This document shows positions 27,480 through 35,910 of a DNA stretch of 64,000 nucleotides, one piece after another. This DNA is from Pseudomonas fluorescens (lineage in GTDB: Bacteria; Pseudomonadota; Gammaproteobacteria; Pseudomonadales; Pseudomonadaceae): the NCBI RefSeq assembly GCF_902497785.1, contig NZ_CABVHK010000001.1, positions 310,001-374,000 on the forward strand. Direction: 5' to 3'. A model generated the notes under the pieces. That model had not been told where the DNA came from. It searched no databases and saw only the letters and a list, made by a program, of their open reading frames with translations. The stretch's first letter is position 1, and every line of letters begins with the position of its first letter. The translations under genes were made by a program, and so were the position numbers.

Positions 27480-28219
27480 TTGCTCTCCTTCAGTTTCCAG
27501 GTGCCGGGCAGGGACAGGTCACCCGAGGCGATGTCGTACACGCTGCTGACGCACAGCAACGGGTTGTGCAGGTCGGCGTTGACTTTGAGGGCCGCGGTGA
27601 CGCCGTCGTAGTTGAAGCTTTCAGGGAAACCCACGGCGGCCAGCGGTACACGAATCTGTGCGGAATCTTTCGCGACGCTCAGGTCGTAACCGGGGGAGTC
27701 GATGTAGATCGGTGCGCCGGGCCAGGTCGCCGGTAACTTGGGTTTGGCGTCCTTGGGAATGTCGCGCACTTTCAGGCCACCGGGCCCGCAGCTTTCATCC
27801 TTGGTCAGAACCACCCAGTGGGAATGCCACAGGCCGCCGTCGTTGTCTTTTTTGCCGTCCTTGTTTTCATCCAGTTGCGGGGTGTCGTCAAAGTCGGGGT
27901 GCGAGGTCAACGCCAGGGCGAGAATGCCCGACTTCGGATCAAACCCGACCACCGAACTGTCCAGGCTGGTCGGCCAGACATAGCTGTAAACCTCGGCGCC
28001 CGCGAAAGAGCCCTTGGCCTCGGGCACCCGGCTGCCGGCCTTGCCATCCACTAATTGCTCGAACACCAGGTTATTGCCTTCTTTGAAAACACGCGTGTGC
28101 ACGAGATCGAACGCCGCGTCTGCCTTGCTGCTTTTTTCGCTGTGAATACCTTGCGGACCGTGTGCCCAAGCCTGTGAAGCGAGAAGGGCGGTGACGGTCA
28201 GAGCCAGTGCGGTTTTCAT
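27476..28219 (-). CDS. exported protein of unknown function with Asp/Gly-rich loop
   Basis: This 247-residue protein has a signal peptide (MKTALALTVTALLASQAWAH, cleaved after AWA). The mature protein starts HGPQGIH and carries DENKDGKKDNDGG (about residue 120), an EF-hand-like acidic loop, followed by LWHSHWVVL with an HxH pair, which suggests calcium or other metal binding. It is the first gene of an operon with DUF2024 and rof, divergent from the MarR regulator with four C-terminal cysteines across a 132-base AT-rich gap. I do not recognise a named family. Confidence 0.7.
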   Translation of the reverse strand: MKTALALTVTALLASQAWAHGPQGIHSEKSSKADAAFDLVHTRVFKEGNNLVFEQLVDGKAGSRVPEAKGSFAGAEVYSYVWPTSLDSSVVGFDPKSGILALALTSHPDFDDTPQLDENKDGKKDNDGGLWHSHWVVLTKDESCGPGGLKVRDIPKDAKPKLPATWPGAPIYIDSPGYDLSVAKDSAQIRVPLAAVGFPESFNYDGVTAALKVNADLHNPLLCVSSVYDIASGDLSLPGTWKLKESK

Positions 28220-28351
28220 GGATGTCTCCCAGTCAAAGTGAGTTGATATCTAGTTTCGAATCGACACGTAAAATCCTACTGTAATGACGACCTTTGTCAA
28301 TATGGTTTTTATTCGATACTATTAATCAACGTTCTTGATCAGGTAATACCC

Positions 28352-28912
28352 GTGTTATTCGATCTGTTAGAGAGGCTGTCGAGCCTCACGCGTGTCTGGT
28401 TCCGCGAACACCCGAAGCTGACGGATTTGCAGCCGATTCAGTTGAGCGCGCTGATGTACCTCGGGCGCTGTAATCGCTACTCCAATACGCCATTGGCGGT
28501 CACCGAATACCTCGGGCTGACCAAGGGCACCGTGTCGCAATCGCTCAAGGCCCTGGAAGCCAAAGGCCTGCTGATCAAAACCCCGGACACCCGGGATAAA
28601 CGCAGCGTGCACCTGGCACTGACGGCACCGGCCCGGGCACTTCTGGACGCCGTGACGCCACCAGATTTCCTGGTGGCCGCCGCCCAGCGCATGGGTGCGC
28701 GGGCAGAGGATCTGGAGGTTTTGCTGCTGGAGCTGTTACGCACCATTCAGCGAGGGGAAAACGTGCCGGGTTTCGGCTTGTGCCGAACGTGCCGCTTTCA
28801 CCAGACGGTGGACGGGGCGGCCTTTTGTGGGTTGACGCAAGAGCCACTGGAATCGGTCGAAATCGAGTTGATCTGTCGGGAGTATGGGGTGCCGGACATC
28901 ACAGAGGTTTAA
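28352..28912 (+). CDS. MarR-family regulator with C-terminal four-cysteine module
   Basis: This 186-residue protein has a MarR winged helix (residues about 25-95: VTEYLGLTKGTVSQSLKALE, KTPDTRDKRSVHLALT). Beyond the usual 140 residues it adds a tail with four cysteines at 144, 147, 159 and 175 (C-x2-C-x11-C-x15-C), suitable for an iron-sulfur cluster or zinc. This would make it a redox or metal sensor. The start is GTG at 28352. It is divergent from the exported protein-DUF2024-rof operon, which it likely controls. The sensing role is inference from the cysteine pattern. Confidence 0.85.
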   Translation: MLFDLLERLSSLTRVWFREHPKLTDLQPIQLSALMYLGRCNRYSNTPLAVTEYLGLTKGTVSQSLKALEAKGLLIKTPDTRDKRSVHLALTAPARALLDAVTPPDFLVAAAQRMGARAEDLEVLLLELLRTIQRGENVPGFGLCRTCRFHQTVDGAAFCGLTQEPLESVEIELICREYGVPDITEV

Positions 28913-28923
28913 GTCTTGCGGTG

Positions 28924-29033
28924 TTTGTAGGGCCTCTTCGCGAGCAGGCTCGCTCCCACAGGGGATTGGTGCTGGATCACATTTTGCACAAATCCTGTGG
29001 GAGCGAGCCTGCTCGCGAAGAGGCCCTTACAAA
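28924..29033. repeat. REP pair (TGTGGGAGCGAGC class)
   Basis: Long inverted arms of about 38 bases (TTTGTAGGGCCTCTTCGCGA and onward, and complement). The pairing extends well beyond the REP core. Confidence 0.9.
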
Positions 29034-29125
29034 CGCAAACAATCGCGCCCCGTCCCCACTCGGTCCCGTGACTAGACTCACCAAGGTTACCCAGCGGCAG
29101 GAGCAACGACAGTGGCGCCACTCTT

Positions 29126-30346
29126 ATGGACTCGTTGATTACGGCAGCGGCGCGCGCGCTGGTGGCCGGTGACCCGTTGGGGGCACTGGATCGGGTGGCG
29201 TTGCGTGACGACGCGCCGGCGCTCGCGCTACGCGGCATTGCGATGGCGCAGCTCGGCGATCTGGTGCGGGCGCGGGCGCTGGTGAAACGTGCGGCGCGGG
29301 CGTTCGGGCCAAAAGAAGTCGTGGCACGGGCGCGCTGTGCGGTCGCCGAAGCCGAGATCGCGTTGGCTTCCCGGGAGCTGGGCTGGCCGCCGAAAACCCT
29401 CGAAGCGGCGCGGGTCACGCTTGAGGCGCACGGCGATCGGGTCAACGCCGCGCATGCGCGGTATCTGCAGATCCGGCGGCTGTTGCTGATCGGCCACCTC
29501 GACGAGGCCGACGTGATGCTGGCCGGGCTGGATCCCGCACCGTTGCCGCCAGTGTTGCGCGCCGCCCATGAATTGGTGGTGGCGGGCATTGCCATTCGCC
29601 GCCTGCAATCGCAAACGGCCCAGCGTGCACTCGACCGGGCCGCACATGCTGCGACTGAGGCCGGCATCCCGGCGCTCAGTGCGGAAGTCGAAAGCGCATC
29701 GCGGCTCCTGAATTCACCGGCCGCGCGGCTGATTGCCTATGGCGAACAGAGGCCGGTGTTGCTGGAAGAAGTGGAAACCTTGCTCGGGTCAACCTCGCTG
29801 GTGGTGGACGCATGTCGATACGCGGTGCGCGGCGCCGGCATGTCGGTTTCCCTCGCCACCCGTCCGGTGTTGTTCCGCCTGGCTCGGGTGTTAGCCGAAG
29901 CCTGGCCGGGTGACGTGTCGAGGGAAATGCTGATCGCTCAGGCGTTCCGTTTGAAACTGTCGGATGAGTCCCATCGGGCGCGGCTGCGTGTCGAAATCGG
30001 GCGCTTGCGCGCGGCGCTGAAACCCTTGGCCGGGGTCGTCGCCACCCAGCGCGGGTTTGCTTTGGTGGCGTTGGTTTCATCCGACGTGGTGGTGCTGGCG
30101 CAACCGGTCGAAGAAAAGCACGCGATGCTGTTTGCCTTTCTCGCGGACGGTGAAGCATGGGCGAGTTCGGCGTTGGCGCTGGCGCTCGGCAGCAGTCAGC
30201 GCACGGTGCAACGGGCACTCGACACGTTGGCGGCGGCAGGCAAGGTGCAGTCGTTCGGTCACGGCCGGGCGCGGCGCTGGATGACCCCGCCAGTGCCGGG
30301 TTTCGCGACGACCTTGTTACTCCCGGCGCCACTGCCAAGTGACTAG
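29126..30346 (+). CDS. helix-turn-helix protein with TPR-like helical region
   Basis: This 406-residue protein is alanine- and arginine-rich. Residues 1 to about 200 form repeated helices resembling TPR-like solenoids. About 235-305 looks like an OmpR-type winged helix (VLFRLARVLAEAWPGDVSRE, RLRVEIGRLRAAL), and 325-380 like a second winged helix (SALALALGSSQRTVQRALDT). It is probably a transcriptional regulator of the adjacent beta-propeller gene, 36 bases downstream. Local GC is very high and the ribosome binding site is weak. No small-molecule domain is recognised. Confidence 0.72.
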   Translation: MDSLITAAARALVAGDPLGALDRVALRDDAPALALRGIAMAQLGDLVRARALVKRAARAFGPKEVVARARCAVAEAEIALASRELGWPPKTLEAARVTLEAHGDRVNAAHARYLQIRRLLLIGHLDEADVMLAGLDPAPLPPVLRAAHELVVAGIAIRRLQSQTAQRALDRAAHAATEAGIPALSAEVESASRLLNSPAARLIAYGEQRPVLLEEVETLLGSTSLVVDACRYAVRGAGMSVSLATRPVLFRLARVLAEAWPGDVSREMLIAQAFRLKLSDESHRARLRVEIGRLRAALKPLAGVVATQRGFALVALVSSDVVVLAQPVEEKHAMLFAFLADGEAWASSALALALGSSQRTVQRALDTLAAAGKVQSFGHGRARRWMTPPVPGFATTLLLPAPLPSD

Positions 30347-30382
30347 GATGAGCGCCACGTACCCCAGAGAAGGAACACCGAG

Positions 30383-31015
30383 ATGAAACATTCAAGCGCA
30401 GAGATTCTTCGTGAATATGGCCCGTTCGCCGGTGTCGACAGCGTGCATGGCGTGACCTGGGACGGTGAGCGCGTCTGGTTTGCCAGTGGCGAACGACTGA
30501 TCGCCCTTGACCCGGCCAGTGGCAAGGCCTTGCGTTCAATCGATGTCACGGCCGATGCGGGCACGGCGTTCGATGGCCAGCACCTGTACCAGATCGCCGC
30601 TGATCGCATCCAGAAAATCGACCCGCCGACCGGCAAGGTGCTCAACACCATCCCGGCACCGGGCGGCGGCAATGATTCCGGGCTGACGTGGGCCGAAGGT
30701 TCACTGTGGGTCGGGCGTTATCGCGACCGAAAAATTCACCAGATCGATCCGCAGACCGGAGCGATTTTGCGCACGATTGAATCCAACCGCTTTGTCACCG
30801 GCGTGACCTGGGTCGAGGGGCAGCTGTGGCACGGGACGTGGGAGGGCGATGAAAGCGAGTTGCGCCGTGTCGATGCGCAAACCGGAGAGGTGTTGCACAG
30901 CATCACGATGCCGGCCGGAGTGGGCGTGTCCGGGCTGGAATCCGACGGCGGCGATCAATTCTTTTGCGGCGGGGGCGGCAGCGGGACGGTGAGGGTGGTG
31001 CGCCGGCCTGAATGA
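30383..31015 (+). CDS. glutamine cyclotransferase-like / SMP-30-like beta-propeller protein
   Basis: This 210-residue protein is made of short repeats of the type GVTWDGERVWFAS, GLTWAEGSLWVGR and GVTWVEGQLWHGT, each followed by an IDPxTG turn, which form blades of a small beta-propeller as in glutaminyl cyclase-like proteins (PF05096). There is no signal peptide, so it is cytoplasmic. Only about four to five blades are present, shorter than typical enzymes. It follows the helix-turn-helix gene by 36 bases, likely in one transcript, with GAGAAGG upstream of its ATG. Catalytic function not assignable. Confidence 0.75.
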   Translation: MKHSSAEILREYGPFAGVDSVHGVTWDGERVWFASGERLIALDPASGKALRSIDVTADAGTAFDGQHLYQIAADRIQKIDPPTGKVLNTIPAPGGGNDSGLTWAEGSLWVGRYRDRKIHQIDPQTGAILRTIESNRFVTGVTWVEGQLWHGTWEGDESELRRVDAQTGEVLHSITMPAGVGVSGLESDGGDQFFCGGGGSGTVRVVRRPE

Positions 31016-31058
31016 TCAATAATAGCCAGGCTTGCTGGCGATGGTGACAGCACGATTG

Positions 31059-31151
31059 TCATCGCGGGCAAGCCACGCTCCCACAGGACCGGGTTGAAAC
31101 AGCAGTTGATGAACGCCGCCAACCCTGTGGGAGCGTGGCTTGCCCGCGAAG
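31059..31151. repeat. REP pair (TGTGGGAGCGTGGC class)
   Basis: Inverted arms with GTGGGAGCGTGGCTTGCCCG, a variant with GTGGC in place of GAGCT, lie between convergent genes. Confidence 0.88.
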
Positions 31152-31175
31152 GCGGCAGTCCAGACACCCACAAAA

Positions 31176-32081
31176 TCAAATCAGTCCCCAACCCTCCCGC
31201 ACCGCCCGGCGAATCCCCTCCAGCAGCATCGCAAACGCCGGGTTGTCATTGTTCTCCCGCCAGATCAAATGCAACTCGCTCTGCACCCCTTCGCCCAGGT
31301 CGATATCCCTGAACACCACGTTTTTGAACACCACGCTGGTCGCGCAGCGCGGCACCAGCGCCAGGCCCATGCCGGCGTTGACCATGGCCAGAATGGTCAG
31401 CGACGAGCCCAGCCACTGCACATACTCCGGGGCCACTCGCGCAGAGCGCAGCATACCGGTCAGCAGTTCGTTGAACGGCGGGTAAGCCGCGTGGGAGTAC
31501 ATTAGAAACGGCTGCGCATCGAGGTCGTTGACCGACACGGTGGGCGCGCTGGCCAGCGGATGATTACCCGGCACCGCCAGCACAAAGGGTTCGCGCACCA
31601 GGCACTCGGTGGCGTAGCCCGGTTCCAGCAACGGCGCACGGACGATGCCCAGGTCGATCCGTCGCGCGCGCAGGGCTTCATGTTGCTGATAGGTGTTCAT
31701 TTCCGACAAATCAATTTTGACGTGAGGCTGTTTCAGCCGCGCTTCGGCGATGACCTTGGGCAGAAATTCATACACCGCGCTGCCGACAAAACTGATGTTC
31801 ACCGAGCCGATATCGCCTTCGGCAAAGCGCCGTGCGGTGGCCGCTGCTTGCTGGGCGCGCTCCAGCAGGTTCTGCGCTTCGATGAAAAAAGCCCGCCCAG
31901 CGGCGGTCAGGGCGACGCTGCGCGTGGTGCGGGTGAACAGCTCGACGCCCAGGTGATGCTCCAACAATTGAATCTGTCGGCTGAGCGGTGGTTGCGTCAT
32001 GTTCAGGCGTTCGGCGGCGCGGCGGAAATTCAGTTCGGTCGCCACCGTCGTGAAACAGCGCAATTGCGTCAGTTCAAACAT
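31176..32081 (-). CDS. LysR-family regulator of glucarate genes
   Basis: This 301-residue protein has a typical LysR winged helix (MFELTQLRCFTTVATELNFR, MTQPPLSRQIQLLEHHLG, about residues 1-60) and an effector-binding domain. It resembles CatR/BenM-type regulators (the NFRRAAERLNMTQPPLSRQI stretch). I start at the ATG at 32081, where the conserved domain begins; the open frame runs further upstream. It is divergent from gudP-gudD across a gap holding a nested palindrome and is the likely glucarate-responsive regulator. Effector not proven. Confidence 0.9.
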   Translation of the reverse strand: MFELTQLRCFTTVATELNFRRAAERLNMTQPPLSRQIQLLEHHLGVELFTRTTRSVALTAAGRAFFIEAQNLLERAQQAAATARRFAEGDIGSVNISFVGSAVYEFLPKVIAEARLKQPHVKIDLSEMNTYQQHEALRARRIDLGIVRAPLLEPGYATECLVREPFVLAVPGNHPLASAPTVSVNDLDAQPFLMYSHAAYPPFNELLTGMLRSARVAPEYVQWLGSSLTILAMVNAGMGLALVPRCATSVVFKNVVFRDIDLGEGVQSELHLIWRENNDNPAFAMLLEGIRRAVREGWGLI

Positions 32082-32084
32082 TGA

Positions 32085-32123
32085 TCTAATCCAGGTATCA
32101 ATCGAATACCAAGTTAGATTAGA
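32085..32123. promoter_or_regulatory. nested palindrome, likely LysR operator for gudPD
   Basis: TCTAATC (32085-32091) pairs with GATTAGA (32117-32123), and inside it GGTAT pairs with ATACC (32094-32110 region). It starts four bases from the LysR start codon and about 65 bases from gudP, the usual place for a divergent LysR operator with T-N11-A half-sites. Confidence 0.65.
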
Positions 32124-32187
32124 CGGGATCAATGTCGGCGTCCATGATCGGCCCGTCCCTAAAAAAACAATGAACGGGAGTTGCCCC

Positions 32188-33585
32188 TTGAATACCCTCC
32201 AGAGTCCGCCGGACCCGACTGTGCTCGCCCGCGCAGCGTCCAAGGTCAAACGCCACGTGTTGCCGCTGTTTGTGGTGATGTTCATCGTCAACTACATCGA
32301 CCGGGTCAACATCGGCTTCGTGCGCAGTCACCTGGAAACCGATCTGGGTATCGGCGCGGCCGCTTACGGTCTCGGTGCCGGGTTGTTCTTCATCGGTTAC
32401 GCGATCTTCGAAGTGCCCTCCAACCTGCTGCTGCAACGCTACGGCGCACGCGCCTGGCTGACACGCATCATGTTCACTTGGGGCGCAGCGGCCATGGCGA
32501 TGGCGTTCGTGCAGGGTGAAACCAGCTTCTATGTCCTGCGTTTCATCCTGGGCGCCGCCGAAGCCGGCTTCTTTCCCGGCATCATTTATTACTTCACCCA
32601 ATGGCTGCCGTCGACCGACCGCGGCAAGGCCATGGCGATATTCCTCAGTGGCTCGGCGATTGCCTCGGTGATTTCCGGACCGGTGTCCGGTGCCTTGCTC
32701 AACGTCAGCGGTCTGAGCCTGCATGGTTGGCAGTGGATGTTCCTGATCGAAGGCTTTGCCTCGATCGTGCTCTGCGGGTTTGTCTGGTTCTGGTTGCAGT
32801 CCCATCCGCGCCAGGCGACCTGGCTCAGCGCCGAAGAAAAGGACGCATTGATCGGCGCCATTGCCCTGGAACAACAGGCCCGCGAGGCCACGCAGACGGT
32901 CAAGCCGTCGATGTTCAAACTGCTGGCGGACAAGCAGATCGCGTTGTTCTGCTTCATCTACTTTTCCATCGCCCTGACCATTTACGGTGCCACGTTCTGG
33001 CTGCCGAGCATGATCAAGAAAATGGGCAACCTCGGCGATTTTCAGGTGGGGCTGTTCAACTCCATTCCCTGGCTGATTTCCATTGTCGCGATGTATGGCT
33101 TTGCGGCCATGGCCGGCAAATGGAAACACCAGCAAGCCTGGGTGGCGTTGACGCTGGTGATTGCCGCGTTCGGCATGTTCATGTCCACCACCGGCGGACC
33201 GATTTTCGCCTTCGTCGCCATCTGTTTTGCCGCGATCGGTTTCAAGGCGGCCTCGGCATTGTTCTGGCCAATTCCACAAGGCTATCTCGACGCTCGTATC
33301 GCCGCTGCGGTGATCGCCTTGATCAACTCCATCGGCAACCTCGGCGGTTTCGTGGCCCCGACGGCCTTCGGTTTCCTCGAACAGAAAACCGGCTCCATCG
33401 AAGGCGGCCTCTATGGTCTGGCGGCCACTTCACTGGTGGCGGCAGTGGTGATTTTCTTCGCCCGCACCGCACCTCGAGGCGATCCCATTCCCGCGCTGAG
33501 CGGCACACCTGCCGACGTCGCGGCGCCACAACCAACAGTCAGTCATCACGCCTTGAGCTCAGGTCCAAAGGGAGCAGCCTCTTGA
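32188..33585 (+). CDS. gudP: MFS glucarate/galactarate transporter
   Basis: This protein of about 465 residues has twelve predicted membrane helices and the anion:cation symporter pattern: VVMFIVNYIDRVNIGFVRSH in helix 1, EAGFFPGIIYYFTQWLP in helix 4, and VSGALL in helix 5. Its coupling to a glucarate dehydratase gene by a four-base TTGA overlap identifies the substrate as glucarate or a related hexarate. I prefer the TTG at 32188 because GGGAG lies 7 bases upstream; the in-frame ATG at 32170 has no ribosome binding site. It is the first gene of a two-gene operon controlled by the divergent LysR regulator. Confidence 0.88.
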   Translation: MNTLQSPPDPTVLARAASKVKRHVLPLFVVMFIVNYIDRVNIGFVRSHLETDLGIGAAAYGLGAGLFFIGYAIFEVPSNLLLQRYGARAWLTRIMFTWGAAAMAMAFVQGETSFYVLRFILGAAEAGFFPGIIYYFTQWLPSTDRGKAMAIFLSGSAIASVISGPVSGALLNVSGLSLHGWQWMFLIEGFASIVLCGFVWFWLQSHPRQATWLSAEEKDALIGAIALEQQAREATQTVKPSMFKLLADKQIALFCFIYFSIALTIYGATFWLPSMIKKMGNLGDFQVGLFNSIPWLISIVAMYGFAAMAGKWKHQQAWVALTLVIAAFGMFMSTTGGPIFAFVAICFAAIGFKAASALFWPIPQGYLDARIAAAVIALINSIGNLGGFVAPTAFGFLEQKTGSIEGGLYGLAATSLVAAVVIFFARTAPRGDPIPALSGTPADVAAPQPTVSHHALSSGPKGAAS

Positions 33586-34856
33586 AAATCATACGCGTCA
33601 CCGTCACCCCCATCGCGTTTCGCGATCCGCCGCTGCTGAACGCCAGCGGCATCCACGAACCCTTCGCGCTGCGCTCGATCATCGAGATCGAAAGCGACAA
33701 CGGCTACCTCGGCCTCGGTGAAAGTTACGGCGACGCTCCGGCCTTGTTGATCCAGCAACAGCTGCAAGCGCAACTGATCGGCCTCGACCCGTTCAACCTC
33801 AATGAGCTGCGCCGGATCGTCCAGGCCACTGTGGCGGCGAACAAACCCGCGAGCATTGCCGGCGCGGAACTGGCCCCCGGCTCCCATGCGAGCAAAGCGG
33901 TGAGCAATGCGTATTCGGCGTTCGAAGTGGCGTTCCTGGATTTGCAGGCCCACGCGTTGAATGTGCCGTTGGTAGACCTGCTGGGCGGGGCGATTCGCGA
34001 CGAGATTCCGTTCAGCGCCTACCTGTTTTTCAAATACGCACAGCATGTCGATTCGCCCTACAAACCGGACAACTGGGGCGAGGCGCTGAACGAAGAACAG
34101 ATCGTCGCCCAAGCGCGGCGGATGATCGAGGCCTATGGCTTCAAGAGCATCAAACTCAAGGCCGGCACGCTGCCGCCGGAGCACGAAGTGTCGTGCATCA
34201 AGGCCTTGAAAAAAGCCTTCCCCGGTTACCCGCTGCGCATCGACCCGAATGGCAACTGGTCACTGGAAACTTCGATTCGCATGGCCGAATTGCTCGGTGA
34301 TGACCTGCAGTATTACGAAGACCCGACCCCGGGCCTCGACGGCATGGCCGAGCTGCACAAACGCACCGGGCTGCCGCTGGCGACCAACATGGTGGTCACC
34401 GATTTCGACGAGTTCCGGCGCAGCGTGGCATTGAATAGCGTGCAAATCGTCCTCGCCGATCACCACTACTGGGGCGGTCTGCGCGACACTCAGGCGCTGG
34501 CGAAAATGTGCGACACCTTCGGCCTCGGCGTATCGATGCATTCCAACTCGCACCTGGGCATCAGCTTGATGGCGATGGCCCACGTGGCCGCTGCGGTGCC
34601 CAATCTCGATTACGCCTGCGACACCCATTACCCGTGGCAGGAACCGGACGAAGAAGTGATCAAGGGTGGCAAGCTGCCGATCATCGATGGCTGCGTGAAA
34701 ATCACCCGTGCGCCGGGGTTGGGCCTGGAGCTGGATCACGATCAACTGGGCAAGCTGCACGATCAATACCTGACGTGCGGTATCCGTCAGCGTGATGACG
34801 TGAAACAGATGCAGCGCTACAAACCTGACTGGAAGGCGGTCAAACCGCGCTTTTGA
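33582..34856 (+). CDS. gudD: glucarate dehydratase
   Basis: This 424-residue enolase-superfamily enzyme dehydrates D-glucarate to 5-keto-4-deoxyglucarate. The signature residues are visible: the KxK pair in SIKLKAG, metal ligands in RIDPNGNW (Asp), YYEDPTPG (Glu) and TNMVVTD (Asn), and the catalytic histidine in SMHSNSHLG. Length equals that of known GlucD enzymes. The start is TTG at 33582, overlapping the transporter stop, with AGGGAG upstream. Downstream steps (kdgD and ketoglutarate semialdehyde dehydrogenase) are not in the window. Confidence 0.93.
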   Translation: MKIIRVTVTPIAFRDPPLLNASGIHEPFALRSIIEIESDNGYLGLGESYGDAPALLIQQQLQAQLIGLDPFNLNELRRIVQATVAANKPASIAGAELAPGSHASKAVSNAYSAFEVAFLDLQAHALNVPLVDLLGGAIRDEIPFSAYLFFKYAQHVDSPYKPDNWGEALNEEQIVAQARRMIEAYGFKSIKLKAGTLPPEHEVSCIKALKKAFPGYPLRIDPNGNWSLETSIRMAELLGDDLQYYEDPTPGLDGMAELHKRTGLPLATNMVVTDFDEFRRSVALNSVQIVLADHHYWGGLRDTQALAKMCDTFGLGVSMHSNSHLGISLMAMAHVAAAVPNLDYACDTHYPWQEPDEEVIKGGKLPIIDGCVKITRAPGLGLELDHDQLGKLHDQYLTCGIRQRDDVKQMQRYKPDWKAVKPRF

Positions 34857-34940
34857 AGGCGCTCAGCAAACGCTCGAGCTGAGCCAGTTCCCACGTGCTG
34901 AGCAGACTCACCGAGGGGGGCGATTTGGGGCGCAGTTGGG

Positions 34941-35255
34941 GTGTATATCCGTTTCTTCGGTAACGGCGGCTATTGGTTTCGCCCTTACGGCGAGTCACTT
35001 GGAAAAACGGAACGCCGCCCGACCCCAAGTAACCAAGGGCTCTTGCCCCTGTCGTTCGGTGCCTCGCTAATGCTCGGCATACCCTCGCTCCGGTCCTGCT
35101 CCGTGGGCCCGCCGCCATCGGCCATCCATGGCCGAGGGCGGCTAACCCGGCATCCTTGCCGGGTTACCCACTGCGCAGAACCTGCGCTCGGCCTCTCGAT
35201 GGGGCAAGAAGATCAACAGCCAAATCAAAAGCCCGCGAGGCGGCCTTAAAGCCGA
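34941..35255 (+). repeat. dispersed ~300-bp hairpin-rich element, copy B (diverged)
   Basis: The same order of blocks as copy A is seen, but with many substitutions. Its hairpins stay paired: ACTTGG/CCAAGT with a longer loop, CGGCCAT/ATGGCCG and AACCCGGC/GCCGGGTT. TTGGGG repeats precede it. No gene is seen between gudD and 35910. Confidence 0.8.
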
Positions 35256-35283
35256 CCTGGCTCTTTGATCGTACGCGCACCAC

Positions 35284-35400
35284 TGTAGGAGCGAGCTTGC
35301 TCCGGGCGGCGTTCCGACGATGGACGTTAACGATGACGCGGGCTGTCTGAATCAACGCGGCGTGTGGGCGTTTTTCGCGAGCAGGCTCGCTCCCACAGGG
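35284..35400. repeat. degenerate REP pair
   Basis: One complete TGTGGGAGCGAGC-class arm (35378-35400, reverse) and one diverged arm (GTAGGAGCGAGCTTGCTCC) are separated by about 75 bases, between element copies B and C. Confidence 0.7.
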
Positions 35401-35417
35401 GCTTATTGCAAATCGAG

Positions 35418-35800
35418 AGTGGTGCACGGCAAAAACCAGCGAAGCGCGCCCGCTTGACGCCCCGGTCGGCCCGAAGGCCGCCGAGGTTTTGATGTTGATG
35501 TTGATCTAAGGCGCCCCGTTAAACCACGCTGGCCGAACGCAGGCATTACGCAGCGGGTAAACCGGCAAGGATGCCGGTTTAGCCGCGCTGGGCCAGGGAT
35601 GGCCCATCGCGGCGACCCGCGGAGCAATGCCTGCGTTCGGGCACACCGAGCCCAAGCGAGGTGCCGAGTGGTGGGGCAAGAGCGTTGGGTTACTTTGCGC
35701 TTTTCAAAGTGACTCGCCGTAAGGGCGAAACCAATAGCCGCCGTTACCGCAGAAATGGATATGTACCCAACCCAACCCAACCAAACCCCAACTCACCACC
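35418..35800 (-). repeat. dispersed ~300-bp hairpin-rich element, copy C (inverted)
   Basis: This copy lies on the minus strand and faces copy B. It includes the GTGCACGG...CCCGCTTGAC module at its distal end (35428-35460), the TAAACCGGCA/TGCCGGTTTA hairpin and ACTTTG/CAAAGT. Its 5' end on the minus strand (35767-35795) carries TTGGGTTGGGTTGGG repeats. Confidence 0.85.
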
Positions 35801-35910
35801 CCTGTACAACAAATTCGCTTCTGTAAAGGAGGGGGATAGCCCTTTGCCACGCGTCTGGTTATGCTCGCAATGTTTTGCATTTGCCAATCATTAACAACCA
35901 CAGTGATGTC

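Noticed and set aside
28909..29667. 252-codon minus-strand frame antisense to the helix-turn-helix gene
   Set aside because: Ala/Arg/Ser-rich shadow of a very GC-rich gene, extending into the REP pair.
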